Virus record (IMG/VR): IMGVR_UViG_3300033149_003121
Location: 1 to 40,502 of that record
Direction: 5' to 3' (one strand)
Length of the DNA: 40,502 nt
Origin: a virus
The notes below the pieces were generated by a model, which saw only the letters and a program-made list of their open reading frames with translations, ran no database searches and was not told the origin of the DNA. A program made the position numbers and the translations under genes. The first letter of the stretch is position 1; every line of letters starts with the position of its first letter. Of this stretch, positions 1 through 9,461 are shown in pieces.

Positions 1-654
1 TATACTCCATTTAACATGTCAAGTAGAGATATGGAATATCATATGTGGAATACATATTTAATTGCCTTGTGTTGCGCAGTATATCAAATTGATCCCGAAG
101 AAATTGGTTTTCAAGGATATCGTCCGCAAGGTGGTGGAGCCCTGTTTCAACAATCTGGTGAATATAGAATGGAGGAAAGTAAAGATAGAGGACTTAAACC
201 TCTTATGCAATTTGTAAGGAAAGTTATTAATAATGAAGTTGTTTCTTATTTAGTTGATGACATTGAATTTGAATGGGTTAATTTCGATACTGGTTCTGAA
301 ATGGAAAAACTTGAAATTTTTGATAAAGAAATGCAAATGGGTTTAAAAACTGTTAATCAAGTATTGATAGAAAGAGATGAAGATGAAATTAACGAGGAAT
401 GGGCAAATGCTCCAGTAAATCCAACACTCATGCAATTATATATGAGAAATAAAGAAAGTGAAGAACAAACACAACAACAGTTAGAACAAGCAGAAACACA
501 AAATTATATAGCAGAAAAATATCCAGAGCAAAATGAACCTGAACAATCTGCTAATAATAATCAAAAACCTGTTGAAAAGAAAAAATCAAAAGAAGATAAA
601 AAGTTAAATAAAAGTCAAAATAATGATCGGGTTATTTTGGAGTTAGAATTATGA
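1..654 (+). CDS. Portal protein, C-terminal part (gene enters from the left)
   Basis: The reading frame is open from base 1 (Y-T-P-F-N before the first visible Met at 16), so this is the 3' end of a longer gene. The segment KDRGLKPLMQFVRKVIN followed by a Phe/Trp-rich strand (FEWVNFD) and a helix leading to TVNQVLIERDED resembles the stem and clip part of dodecameric portal proteins, which form the DNA-entry vertex and dock the terminase. The last ~70 residues are Gln/Glu/Lys-rich and probably disordered. The next gene overlaps the stop by 4 nt (ATGA), and a MuF-type head protein follows shortly, the usual portal-MuF order. The portal assignment rests on pattern recognition of the C-terminal portion only. 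Confidence 0.72.
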   Translation, partial: YTPFNMSSRDMEYHMWNTYLIALCCAVYQIDPEEIGFQGYRPQGGGALFQQSGEYRMEESKDRGLKPLMQFVRKVINNEVVSYLVDDIEFEWVNFDTGSEMEKLEIFDKEMQMGLKTVNQVLIERDEDEINEEWANAPVNPTLMQLYMRNKESEEQTQQQLEQAETQNYIAEKYPEQNEPEQSANNNQKPVEKKKSKEDKKLNKSQNNDRVILELEL

Positions 655-1148
655 AGCTTCGTGTAATAGGAAATATAAGTCAAAAAGAACTTAAAGATAA
701 AATGCCAGAAATACTAATGAAAGCCGCAAATGCTTTTGATGTTGTATTGGTAGAGAAAGAACCAGAATGGCAGGAAAAGGCTACGCTTCCACATACTGTA
801 AAACAAATTGCAAAATTAGAAGATTGGTTTTTTCAACAAGTAAACCATGAATTGGAAGATCTAAAACAAACTTTAGTAAAGAAGATTTCCGGTAAGCAAA
901 TTAAAAATTATGGTATTGTAGGTCGTACGGGGTTAAAACCAAAAGAAACACAAAAGACAACGCATGTCCAGTTACAAAAATCGCGACTTGCCTTGGTACA
1001 TATACAAAACATGTTAATTAACCCTGGACTATCCAAAAGAACTAAAAAACAACTTTATGGAAGAGCAAGACAGATTCTAAGAATTACGGAACCAAAAAAG
1101 AGAATGGAATTAATAGATATATTTAATGAAATACAAGATTTAATATAA
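651..1148 (+). CDS. Hypothetical protein between portal and MuF genes
   Basis: This 165-residue protein is not recognised. It starts at an ATG overlapping the portal stop by 4 nt, with GGAG about 9 nt upstream, so it is translationally coupled to the portal. It is basic and mostly helical in appearance, with a Lys/Gln-rich middle (residues ~85-115) and a C-terminal helix-rich region containing SKRTKKQLYGRARQILRI. No signal peptide, membrane segment or catalytic motif is visible. Its place suggests a role in head assembly or a portal-associated internal protein, but that is inference from context only. Confidence 0.6.
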   Translation: MKLRVIGNISQKELKDKMPEILMKAANAFDVVLVEKEPEWQEKATLPHTVKQIAKLEDWFFQQVNHELEDLKQTLVKKISGKQIKNYGIVGRTGLKPKETQKTTHVQLQKSRLALVHIQNMLINPGLSKRTKKQLYGRARQILRITEPKKRMELIDIFNEIQDLI

Positions 1149-1366
1149 TGGGAAACAATGACAAATTACAAGAATTGCAACAAAAGCTTATTAAAATTAA
1201 TAAGCATTGTTCTGTTTGTGGAATTTTTGTTACACATACCAATCTTGTTTTAATGCCGAAGGATGATTTTAAATGTATTATGTGTCACATGATGGAAAAA
1301 GGTTTTGATATTTATTATTTAGGTGGTATGGATTTTCAGTATTATAGTACAATTGGGAGAAATTAA
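1148..1366 (+). CDS. Small protein with two CxxC knuckles
   Basis: This 72-residue protein has a HCSVCG knuckle (C21, C24) and a second CIMCH knuckle (C43, C46) separated by 18 residues, the spacing of a zinc ribbon. The N-terminus is a short Lys/Gln-rich helix. It starts at an ATG overlapping the upstream TAA by one base and is followed directly by the MuF-type gene. It could bind nucleic acid or stabilise a head protein. No specific family is recognised. Confidence 0.6.
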   Translation: MGNNDKLQELQQKLIKINKHCSVCGIFVTHTNLVLMPKDDFKCIMCHMMEKGFDIYYLGGMDFQYYSTIGRN

Positions 1367-2224
1367 ATGCCGGAAATACAAATATACAACAACCAAGGAA
1401 TACCACTAAGTGATCAGGAAATGAAGTATTTGGAAAATTTGATTACTAAACATCTTGTTGAAATAGTAAAAGTATCAGAAGTATTTTCCGTTAGAGCTTT
1501 TTTAGTAGGACAATTTCTTGCTGAGGCTGCACAAAAAGGTATGACAGCAGAACAAATAGAAGTTGCTATTCTTCCATTGAGTTTAAAAGCTGTAGAAAAG
1601 AAAATGAAATTAACTAAGAAGGATAAATATGCTATACAGTTTTCAAAACAAAGATCGGCTGAAAGAATTAGAGGAATAACTGAACAAGCAAGAAAAGGCA
1701 TTAAAGAAACAATTTGGCAAGGTTTAGTTGAAAGAAAGAATCCATTAAATGTTTCACAAGATCTTTTTAAAAAGTTTGGGGATTTAAATAGGGATTGGAG
1801 AAGAATTGCTATTACTGAGGCAAATATTGCCGCAGGTGAAGGTTATATGAGGAAGTTAATAGATGACCAAAAAGAAAGAGGTAAAAAGGTAACAAAATTA
1901 CTTGGACAAAGTGCTGTGGATGCTTGTCCGTGGTGTAAGGAAAATATACATGGTAAAGTATTTATTTTAGTAGATAAGGACGAAGCTCCAATAGAACCTG
2001 AAGATCCAAAATGGGATACACATTTATGGCCCGGAAAAAATAATGTTGGAAGAGGTTATGCAAAAAGAAAATGGGTTGTAAATTCAGATGGTTCAAAAGT
2101 TTTAGTACCAAGACCAAATTCAGAACTTGCGAAGGCTTGTTTTGGAGAACATCCAAATGGTAGATGTTGGTTTATACCATACTATGACGGAATGCCTCTT
2201 GGTGAGGATGGATATGTTAAATAA
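1367..2224 (+). CDS. MuF-type minor head / head morphogenesis protein
   Basis: This 285-residue protein matches the MuF (SPP1 gp7-like) minor head family, which sits near the portal and is often co-injected with DNA. A helical N-terminus leads to RRIAITEANIAAGEGY (residues ~145-160). Next comes the cysteine motif DACPWCKENIHGK (C187, C190), a histidine (H219) and the closing motif EHPNGRCWFIP (H262, C267), which is the typical ending of the MuF domain. The start ATG has a GGGAGA ribosome site. The gene lies just after the portal, as in many tailed phages. No toxin domain is fused at its C-terminus. Confidence 0.85.
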   Translation: MPEIQIYNNQGIPLSDQEMKYLENLITKHLVEIVKVSEVFSVRAFLVGQFLAEAAQKGMTAEQIEVAILPLSLKAVEKKMKLTKKDKYAIQFSKQRSAERIRGITEQARKGIKETIWQGLVERKNPLNVSQDLFKKFGDLNRDWRRIAITEANIAAGEGYMRKLIDDQKERGKKVTKLLGQSAVDACPWCKENIHGKVFILVDKDEAPIEPEDPKWDTHLWPGKNNVGRGYAKRKWVVNSDGSKVLVPRPNSELAKACFGEHPNGRCWFIPYYDGMPLGEDGYVK

Positions 2225-2238
2225 GGAGGAATTATATT

Positions 2239-2730
2239 ATGGCTACAAGCGACGCAGAAAATGTTGGTTCTGATATTTTAAATGACAAGGTTTTACTTGG
2301 ATTAACTGTTAGTATACAAAGATCGAGAAATCAATCTTTATCTGTATTTGATGAAATGGCTCGTTATATGGTAGATAAAGAATTAACAACTGCAATGGAT
2401 GGATGGCAAAGACAGGCATTTAAACTTAAAGCTGGAGAAACAGGACGAGTTATAGAACTCATTGAAGACGATTTTGCTAATTTTATTGCTGTATTAACAA
2501 ATGATAGGGTATATATAGATTTGGCAGATAGAACAAATACTGGTTTTGGTGGTCCTCCCACATTTGGTGAAGGTGGATTTGGTGGTGTCGGACTTGGACA
2601 ATTAAAAGCTGGTATTAAGGGAGTTTATATTGTACAGGGTAGATTTACAGATTTAATTATGTCTAATTTACAACAAGAAACAGAAGTAAGAGTAGAACTT
2701 TTAGCAATTAAGTTTGCGGAGGATGTTTAA
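2239..2730 (+). CDS. Hypothetical protein, probable head-module component
   Basis: This 163-residue protein is not recognised. A strong AAGGAGG site lies about 8 nt before the ATG, implying good expression. The first half is helical with charged stretches. The middle is beta-rich (residues ~65-100), followed by a glycine-rich loop containing TGFGGPPTFGEGGFGG and a beta-rich end. There are no membrane segments or catalytic motifs. Its last codons contain the ribosome site for the sigma-like gene downstream, so the two are probably translated together. Confidence 0.6.
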   Translation: MATSDAENVGSDILNDKVLLGLTVSIQRSRNQSLSVFDEMARYMVDKELTTAMDGWQRQAFKLKAGETGRVIELIEDDFANFIAVLTNDRVYIDLADRTNTGFGGPPTFGEGGFGGVGLGQLKAGIKGVYIVQGRFTDLIMSNLQQETEVRVELLAIKFAEDV

Positions 2731-2731
2731 A

Positions 2732-4216
2732 ATGGCGGCAAAAAGAGGTCCAAAAAAAGGTTCTCGTCATGCTAAACATAAATATCTTTATATAGATGAA
2801 AAAGGTCTTTATGTTTACGAAGAAGCACGGAAGAAAAGAGGACGACCATCTAAAGAACAAAAAAGAAAAGAAAAAACTCCACAAAAGAAGTTTATTGGAA
2901 CACATGAATTAATTAAAGAAAAAACTGGTCGAACAGCAGAAGAATGGATTACAGAAAATGCTGGTATTGGGTTACATGTAGCAAATGAATTTGCTGATAA
3001 ATATAATGTTCTAAAATTTGTTGATTCAAGTCTTTTAATTCCAATTGAATCACCTAATGGTAAAAGGGTTACAACAATTGCTGCTCAAGGTGTTTTTGGT
3101 GAAATAGTTCAAGAATCTTTAATTGGTATGTGGAATGGTTTAAAGTTATGGACAGAAAAGGCGGCGGAAGGTAAAAAGAATACAATTAAAATTACGACAG
3201 CAATGTATCAAGGTGCAGAAGGTAATGTAAAACGTACGATCTTACCTATAATAAAAGGTAAAGGAGCTAATGTACCTCTTGCTATATTAAGACGTTTAAA
3301 TACTCTTGCACAAGCTGAAATGGAACTTACAATGGAACTTGGTCGTTTACCGGAATCAAGTGAATTAGAAGATAAAACAGGTTTTAACGCAACACAGATT
3401 AAAAAAATTAGACAAGCAAGAAAAATAATTTATGCAAAATCCACAGAACAGGTTGAAGGTGGTAAAAAACAAGATAGTGGAAATAAAGTTTTAACAGTAA
3501 TGGATAAAATAAAAGATCCAAGGGATGTTGAAAACCAGTATATTGATCAAGTTTTCAAAAGAGAAACAAGTAAAGTTATTAAAAAGGAATTAGGTAAGTT
3601 AGATCATTGGGAGCGCGAAATAATTACAAGACATCTTGGAATTGGAAAGGATGAAATTTTTATTCCTGGTAAAGTACAGGAATACAAAAAAGAAATACCA
3701 GTTATTATTCTTGCAACACAAATTCAAAAAGTAAAGGATGATTTTATTAAGCAACTTGAAAAGAAAACTGGAAAAAAATATAAGGCCAAAGCAAAAGTTT
3801 ATGCACAGGTATTACTCCCCGGTGGAAAGAGAGGTTTTCTTCCTTTACAAACAATTAAAGATGTAAGAATGAGAAAAGATGGAAGAAGGGAAGGTATACA
3901 CGAAGCAAGAATAATTAAGAAGATAACAGAAGATAAAACAAAAGTTAAACCAAGAATTCCTGAATCTTTTAAGCAAATTTCATTGGTTACAAAGATTCCT
4001 GTTTATAGTCGTAGAAAAGTTGCTAAAGGGGAGAAACTAACATTTAAAAAAGTTAGTGATGTACAGATACAAAGGAAATATTATGAGATACTTGAAAAAC
4101 TTCGTAAACGAAGAGCACTTAAAAGAATTTGGGAACAGATGCAGGATGTTGATAAAAAAGAAATGAAAAAATCTTTTATTTCCGAAATTATAAGAATGAG
4201 GTATAATTTACCATGA
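2732..4216 (+). CDS. Sigma-70-like protein with AT-hook and basic C-terminal extension
   Basis: The preferred start is the ATG at 2732 with CGGAGG at 2717-2722. An upstream in-frame TTG (2714) and ATG (2723) overlap that ribosome site. The 494-residue product has an AT-hook-like KKRGRPSK near residues 34-41. Residues ~84-175 read like sigma-70 region 2: EIVQESLIGMWNGLKLW corresponds to the 'DLIQEGNIGLMKAVEKF' helix, followed by an equivalent of region 2.3-2.4. Residues ~181-235 read like region 3 (VPLAILRRLNTL, then MELGRLPESSELEDKTGF). Residues ~258-305 read like region 4.1 (KIKDPRDVENQ, then LGKLDHWEREIITRHLGIG). Region 4.2 is degenerate, and ~140 basic residues follow with no known domain. 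It could redirect host RNA polymerase, or be a sigma fold reused as a structural or DNA-binding head protein. Similarity is by eye. Confidence 0.65.
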   Translation: MAAKRGPKKGSRHAKHKYLYIDEKGLYVYEEARKKRGRPSKEQKRKEKTPQKKFIGTHELIKEKTGRTAEEWITENAGIGLHVANEFADKYNVLKFVDSSLLIPIESPNGKRVTTIAAQGVFGEIVQESLIGMWNGLKLWTEKAAEGKKNTIKITTAMYQGAEGNVKRTILPIIKGKGANVPLAILRRLNTLAQAEMELTMELGRLPESSELEDKTGFNATQIKKIRQARKIIYAKSTEQVEGGKKQDSGNKVLTVMDKIKDPRDVENQYIDQVFKRETSKVIKKELGKLDHWEREIITRHLGIGKDEIFIPGKVQEYKKEIPVIILATQIQKVKDDFIKQLEKKTGKKYKAKAKVYAQVLLPGGKRGFLPLQTIKDVRMRKDGRREGIHEARIIKKITEDKTKVKPRIPESFKQISLVTKIPVYSRRKVAKGEKLTFKKVSDVQIQRKYYEILEKLRKRRALKRIWEQMQDVDKKEMKKSFISEIIRMRYNLP

Positions 4217-7200
4217 TTAATTTTGGTCTTCTTAAAAGTACATTTAAGATGTATCAAAGAACACAAAGTTCACCATTTGCATTTTTTACTTATCCACAAT
4301 TAGCAAAGTCAATTTTAGCAATTGAAGATAATTCTGTTATTTTAAATGATAGTTTATTACCTGCACCAATAGCAATTATTTTTGATACAACAGATGAAAA
4401 TATTTTACAAAAATCTTGGTCTACAGATTTAGCAAGTAGACATCCGAATGGTGCATGGAGAACAATTCATGGTGTACATGTATTTATAGATCCAATACAT
4501 GGTGGTAACGCAAAAATACTTGCTGGACCAAAAGCATGGATAGGTCGTAGTCCAAGTGATATAGAAAAAGAAACTACAGAACATAGAGAATCTGCCACAA
4601 GAACAAGAGGTGTTGAACATTTTCATGAACATATAAAACAGCAGGAACAAACACATACACATAAAGCAGATGTGAAGAAATTAAAGAAACATGAGAAATA
4701 TGAAAAACAATTTAGAAAACATGGTAAAGATAAAGAATCTGTTTCTATTACAGAAGGTGATCAACATAATAAAGATTTTGCAAGAAAAACTGGTACATCT
4801 CATCAAAGTGGTTATTACCATACAAAGACAAAAGATGGACGCGATATTATTTATGAGGTTACAGAAGAAGCTGGTAAAAGAGGAATTGGTAATGTTTGGG
4901 TTAATGGAAATTTACAGGCTGAAGGAGCACATACAAGAAATTTAAAATCATTAATGAAATTTGTAGATCCTGAACTTAAAAATGAAGAGTTTAAAAAACA
5001 TACAACAGATAGAATTGAAAAAATGATTTTAACTGGTAAACGTGGTGATTCAATAACAAGTATTGAACATTTAACACCAGATGAAGCAGGAAAAAGACTT
5101 GGAAAAACTCCCAGTAAAGAAATAAAAGAAAGACAAAGAGAAAGATTCCGTTTTAATCTTGCTCCAAAAGAACATCAAACGGAAGGTAATACAACATTTG
5201 AAAAATATTTTGAAGATTCCGATATACCATTTAGATTAACTGTTAATAACGAAACTGGTGAAATTGAGAATAGTGCAGCAATGCGTTCTTTACTTGGTTA
5301 TAAGAAAATAAGAACAAGTGACGATTTAGCCGATGCATTAAAGGATTTAACTATATCTGGTAAAAAATCTACAATTTATGTAAAGACATCTGGTGGTGGA
5401 TATTATGCCATGGATGTTAAATACGATGGACAAGGTTTTCCAATTGTAACAAATGGTATTTATAAGGATAAAAGGTTAGATGAAATATTTACAAAAAGTG
5501 GTCGTTTAATGTCTTTACGTCCAGAATTTGAATTTCAAGGACCAATGTTAAGTAGAGCCCGAAAGAGTCTTGCGTTTCATAAAATTGGAGATAAAGCAAC
5601 ATATTCTTATTTTGGTATAGACATAAAAAATCCAACACATGTTGACGCAAAAGCATCTTTAGATAGACATTTAGAAAACATTGAAAATGCAATCCATATG
5701 AATAAGGTTGCCTATGCTGAGAGTCCTACAGGTAAAAAATCAAATAAGATGTTAAACGTAGAACTTGGTCCTGTATCGGATTATCAAAAGAGACTTGTAA
5801 ATTCAATAATAAGAACAAGAAGAAGTGGGAAAAAGACCGGGAGTCAATATTTAAGATGGGGATTAAAACAAGATGCAGATAATCCAGAAGACAAGTTTGT
5901 TAAAAAATTAAAAGGAGTTTTAGAAAATAGACTTAATACAGATTTAACTAATGAAGAAGTAAGATCTGCTTTTAAGACAGCAAAAACAAGACATTTATTA
6001 ATGAAAGAATTAGAAAGAACAAATCCCGATTTACATATCGGCCCCGAGGGACCTATATCTTTTTTAGCAAAGGACTTTGAAATACCAATTAACCAGAGAA
6101 AGAATTTAATGAAAATTTTAGGTAGTCTTGAATTTTCTCCAGATTTACACGAAAGGTATGAAAGAGAAGTTAATTCTGGCCGGGAATTAAGAGCAATGTT
6201 AGCAGATAGACAACCTCCAAGATATATTGGTGAAGCAAATATAAAGAAAATGGCAGAAAAAAATGGTATTACTTACGATGAACAAATAAAAAGATTACAG
6301 AACGCAATTGATGAAGATACAAAAGCAAAAGGTATGTTTGGAAAAGTTGGTCTTAAACCAGTTAAAGGATTTAAACTTCCCGATGATATACCAAGACTTA
6401 ATGAAACACAAGAAGAAAGTATTCGTTTAAATAACGAACTTGGAAGTGGTTTAAGTTCTTTAGGAACGGGACATGGTAAAACTGCTGTTGCTGTTGCTTC
6501 TATGTTATCTAAAATTTCCGATGGTGATGTTCACCAATATCTTATTATTGCCCCAACAGATGAAGTTGCGGCAAGTTGGGCTGACGAAATAAATAAATTT
6601 ACGGATGGTTCAATTAAATCTAATTTCTTTAGTTTGTCTAATAATAAAGGTAAAGTAGTTATACCAGAATCTGAAGATAAGATTAAAAATAATATTAGAT
6701 TAAAATTAGAAGATGAACATGGTTTTGCTGATGAAAAAGAAGTAGCAAGACGTTATAAAGAATATAAAGAAAAATCACCAAAGTGGCAAACAGAAATTAA
6801 TCCCGATTCACATTTTGTAATAATGAGTGCGAGGTCTATGCATAATGGTGTTATTCAACCGGGTGATAGTGTGTTTGCAAAAGAAGGTGAAAGAAATAGA
6901 GTTAAGGATGTTGTAGAAAAATATTTAGAACATCATTCTCAAAAGGGAAAAAAACTTGGTGTTACTTTAGATGAGGCACATCAAATTGTTGATTCCTCAA
7001 ATGCGATATCCCATTGGTTAAATACCAACAGTGCCATATTTAACAGTAGATTTGCTTTAACTGCCACGCCAGTCCGTAATATCCCGGGAGATATTTATAA
7101 CCTTGTACACTTTACAACCAATGGGCAGCATGATCTCGGGACACACGCAGACTTCAAAAGAAAATATTTTAAAACAATAAAACCAAGTAAAGATGATCCC

Positions 7201-9108
7201 GATGCAATTAGAGGGCAGACTTATATGGTTAATCCAGATACAAAAGCAGAACTTGGTGATAAATTAGCAAGTTATGGTATTATGAGAACAAATGCAGACC
7301 TTGCTGAATCTAAAAAGCCAAGTGAAACAAATTATCAAACAGTTGACATTAAAGTTAATGCTGATCAGGGAAGAAGTTTAATGGAAGAAATGCTTGGTAA
7401 TAAAATGGAATTAAATCGTATGTATAGTGAAAGTAGTAAATATGGTATTCCATTAAATAAGGCATTTCAAAATAAATTTGCTTGGGCGGAAAAAGTTGCC
7501 TTTGAAAAATATAAGAAACCAAAAATGATTAATGATATTAGAGAAATATTACATCAAAATCCGGATGCTAAAATTGCTGTTGCTTCAGCAAATACAGAAG
7601 TACAAAGATCTGCGTTGCAAATGGTTAAAGAAGCAATATCGGATTTTGATTCAGATAAAACAGTTGATAACCTTAAACATGCAAAACAAAATCTTCAAAA
7701 TCAATTTGATGCCGGTAAATTATCACATTCTTATGATAAGGAAACAGGTAGAACAAGATTTCATCCATTAATTAGTGAAACAAGATTGCCGGAACATTAT
7801 GGTTCAATGGAAGAATATAAAACAGATAGAGAAAAATTAATAAAATTAAAGAAAAGAACTAAAAGTTCAGTAGTTAAAGCAAAAATTTTAGATATTGAAA
7901 AACGTATAAAGCAACATGGTATAGAATACAGACCTACATTAACAAAAAAGCAAAGGGAATTTATACAAGATGAAATAGGAAGAATAGATAAAAGATTAAA
8001 ACAACATACAGAAAAAGCAAGAAAAATTTCTGGTATTGGTTATGGAGTATTTTTACATAAGAAATTTGCCAAAGAAGAAGCAAAAATGTTAAGACATGAA
8101 TTAAAAAGTTATAAAGGAGAAGAAAGAGAAAAACTTGTCAATGAGTTAGGTATATTAAAACAAACTGCAAAAGGTAGAGGACGTTCTGGTTTAAGTGCTA
8201 AAGAAAGACGCGAATGGGATGTTTTACAATTAAAGTTAAAAAGTCCGGATGTGGAAAGAAAACAACAAATTGGAAAATCAATTGCTGATATGGAAAAAAG
8301 GAAAGATAGAGCAATTGAGCTTGATAAAACAAGATACGATCCAACAAAAAGAATTTTCTTGACTTCTCCAAGGGTTATTGAAACAGGTGTACAGGCTGGT
8401 CACTTTACACATATATTATATGCTGATAGTGGTGGCTTTGGATATGCTAATCAAGAACAGTTTAGAGGACGTTTTTCAAGAAGTTCAAATACACATCCAA
8501 GAACAGAATTTAGGGATTATAAACTTTCTTTAGATCATGGTGGAACAGAAATTACAGATAGCATTGGAAATAAAATTAAAGATAAGGATGGTAATGCTGT
8601 ACATTTTAAATCTCCCGATGAATATGCTGGACATTTAAGGGATGCTAAAATGGATTTAATTGAAGATGTACATGATTCCTTTAGACAAGGTACACCAATG
8701 GCAACAGAAGATATACATACAGAAAAAGATGTTTCTGGTTATCTTCCTCCAAATTATGCAAGAATGAAACAAGACTTAAAAAGATTTTATAATACGAAAG
8801 ATAGATTCTTAAAACATTCTGCTAATTACAGGGCATTAATGGCATCTCCAAAAATTACAAGACTTCAACAAGGATTAATGCAACAATATGCGTTTGCTGA
8901 AAAATCTGGTGATAGTACCAGAGCAAAAGTAACTTTTAGTAAAATGAATAAAGAAGCAAAACAGGCGGCAAGAATAAAACAATGGCGCGATCAAACAGAA
9001 AAGACTTATGTAAAAGGTATGGAAACTTATTCTGGTAAAAAATGGCAACGAGTACATGGCCAGATGTTAGAAGAACAAAGAGAACTTGAAACAATGAAGG
9101 GGAGATAA
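4213..9108 (+). CDS. Giant Snf2/SF2-type helicase protein in the head module
   Basis: This 1631-residue protein starts at an ATG overlapping the sigma-like stop by 4 nt. Near residues 75-115 is a WRTIHGVHVFID...LAGPKAWIG segment of a type often fused to phage head proteins, followed by a His/Lys-rich charged region. The helicase core has a Q-like motif (LNETQEES, ~res 733), Walker A GTGHGKT (751-757), DEAH (920-923), LTATP (949-953), a motif IV-like strand (~1120), motif V-like ETGVQAGHFTH (~1390) and motif VI QEQFRGRFSR (1414-1423). About 230 Lys/Glu-rich, coiled-coil-like residues are inserted between motifs IV and V. It probably translocates on duplex DNA using ATP. The location between MuF and protease genes suggests a packaged, injected protein like the DarB or polyvalent-protein class. 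Confidence 0.82.
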   Translation: MINFGLLKSTFKMYQRTQSSPFAFFTYPQLAKSILAIEDNSVILNDSLLPAPIAIIFDTTDENILQKSWSTDLASRHPNGAWRTIHGVHVFIDPIHGGNAKILAGPKAWIGRSPSDIEKETTEHRESATRTRGVEHFHEHIKQQEQTHTHKADVKKLKKHEKYEKQFRKHGKDKESVSITEGDQHNKDFARKTGTSHQSGYYHTKTKDGRDIIYEVTEEAGKRGIGNVWVNGNLQAEGAHTRNLKSLMKFVDPELKNEEFKKHTTDRIEKMILTGKRGDSITSIEHLTPDEAGKRLGKTPSKEIKERQRERFRFNLAPKEHQTEGNTTFEKYFEDSDIPFRLTVNNETGEIENSAAMRSLLGYKKIRTSDDLADALKDLTISGKKSTIYVKTSGGGYYAMDVKYDGQGFPIVTNGIYKDKRLDEIFTKSGRLMSLRPEFEFQGPMLSRARKSLAFHKIGDKATYSYFGIDIKNPTHVDAKASLDRHLENIENAIHMNKVAYAESPTGKKSNKMLNVELGPVSDYQKRLVNSIIRTRRSGKKTGSQYLRWGLKQDADNPEDKFVKKLKGVLENRLNTDLTNEEVRSAFKTAKTRHLLMKELERTNPDLHIGPEGPISFLAKDFEIPINQRKNLMKILGSLEFSPDLHERYEREVNSGRELRAMLADRQPPRYIGEANIKKMAEKNGITYDEQIKRLQNAIDEDTKAKGMFGKVGLKPVKGFKLPDDIPRLNETQEESIRLNNELGSGLSSLGTGHGKTAVAVASMLSKISDGDVHQYLIIAPTDEVAASWADEINKFTDGSIKSNFFSLSNNKGKVVIPESEDKIKNNIRLKLEDEHGFADEKEVARRYKEYKEKSPKWQTEINPDSHFVIMSARSMHNGVIQPGDSVFAKEGERNRVKDVVEKYLEHHSQKGKKLGVTLDEAHQIVDSSNAISHWLNTNSAIFNSRFALTATPVRNIPGDIYNLVHFTTNGQHDLGTHADFKRKYFKTIKPSKDDPDAIRGQTYMVNPDTKAELGDKLASYGIMRTNADLAESKKPSETNYQTVDIKVNADQGRSLMEEMLGNKMELNRMYSESSKYGIPLNKAFQNKFAWAEKVAFEKYKKPKMINDIREILHQNPDAKIAVASANTEVQRSALQMVKEAISDFDSDKTVDNLKHAKQNLQNQFDAGKLSHSYDKETGRTRFHPLISETRLPEHYGSMEEYKTDREKLIKLKKRTKSSVVKAKILDIEKRIKQHGIEYRPTLTKKQREFIQDEIGRIDKRLKQHTEKARKISGIGYGVFLHKKFAKEEAKMLRHELKSYKGEEREKLVNELGILKQTAKGRGRSGLSAKERREWDVLQLKLKSPDVERKQQIGKSIADMEKRKDRAIELDKTRYDPTKRIFLTSPRVIETGVQAGHFTHILYADSGGFGYANQEQFRGRFSRSSNTHPRTEFRDYKLSLDHGGTEITDSIGNKIKDKDGNAVHFKSPDEYAGHLRDAKMDLIEDVHDSFRQGTPMATEDIHTEKDVSGYLPPNYARMKQDLKRFYNTKDRFLKHSANYRALMASPKITRLQQGLMQQYAFAEKSGDSTRAKVTFSKMNKEAKQAARIKQWRDQTEKTYVKGMETYSGKKWQRVHGQMLEEQRELETMKGR

Positions 9109-9110
9109 AA

Positions 9111-9461
9111 ATGGGAGCACAAACTTATTATAATCATCTTACAGGTGAAAAGAGATCTGTAGAAAGAAAAAAGTTTGTTGGTAGTATAAAAGGTAAACAC
9201 GATATTAATTTAGAACAAGAACAGAATCCTGATATAAAACCATTGTATGTAAAAGCTTATGAAAATTTACAAGATGCAAAAGAAGCAGAAGGTTCTATGT
9301 TGTTTTTAGACGAACCAAATATGAATAAGATTTTAATGCAAAGAGGAAACACAATAGAAGAGATTGAAAAGTTTTATAGAGATATAATAACGGCATGTAA
9401 GAAGTTTGGTGTTGAATTAACAACAAAATTTAAGGTAATTGCCAAGGAGTTGAAATTATGA
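9111..9461 (+). CDS. Hypothetical protein following the helicase gene
   Basis: This 116-residue protein is not recognised. The ATG is preceded by GGGGAGAT and begins 2 nt after the helicase stop, so the two are in one operon. The sequence is hydrophilic and mainly helical, with no cysteine pair or membrane segment. The C-terminal half (EEIEKFYRDIITACKKFGVE) looks like an amphipathic helix pair. It could be a partner of the helicase or a small head protein. Only its position supports either idea. Confidence 0.55.
   Translation: MGAQTYYNHLTGEKRSVERKKFVGSIKGKHDINLEQEQNPDIKPLYVKAYENLQDAKEAEGSMLFLDEPNMNKILMQRGNTIEEIEKFYRDIITACKKFGVELTTKFKVIAKELKL

Noticed and set aside
2714-2731. Upstream TTG and ATG starts for the sigma-like gene
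   Set aside because: They overlap the CGGAGG ribosome site; the ATG at 2732 is at the correct distance from it.
7000-7140. Slightly GC-richer patch in the helicase gene
   Set aside because: It encodes the conserved motif II-III region, is short, and may be normal codon variation; no sign of an inserted element.
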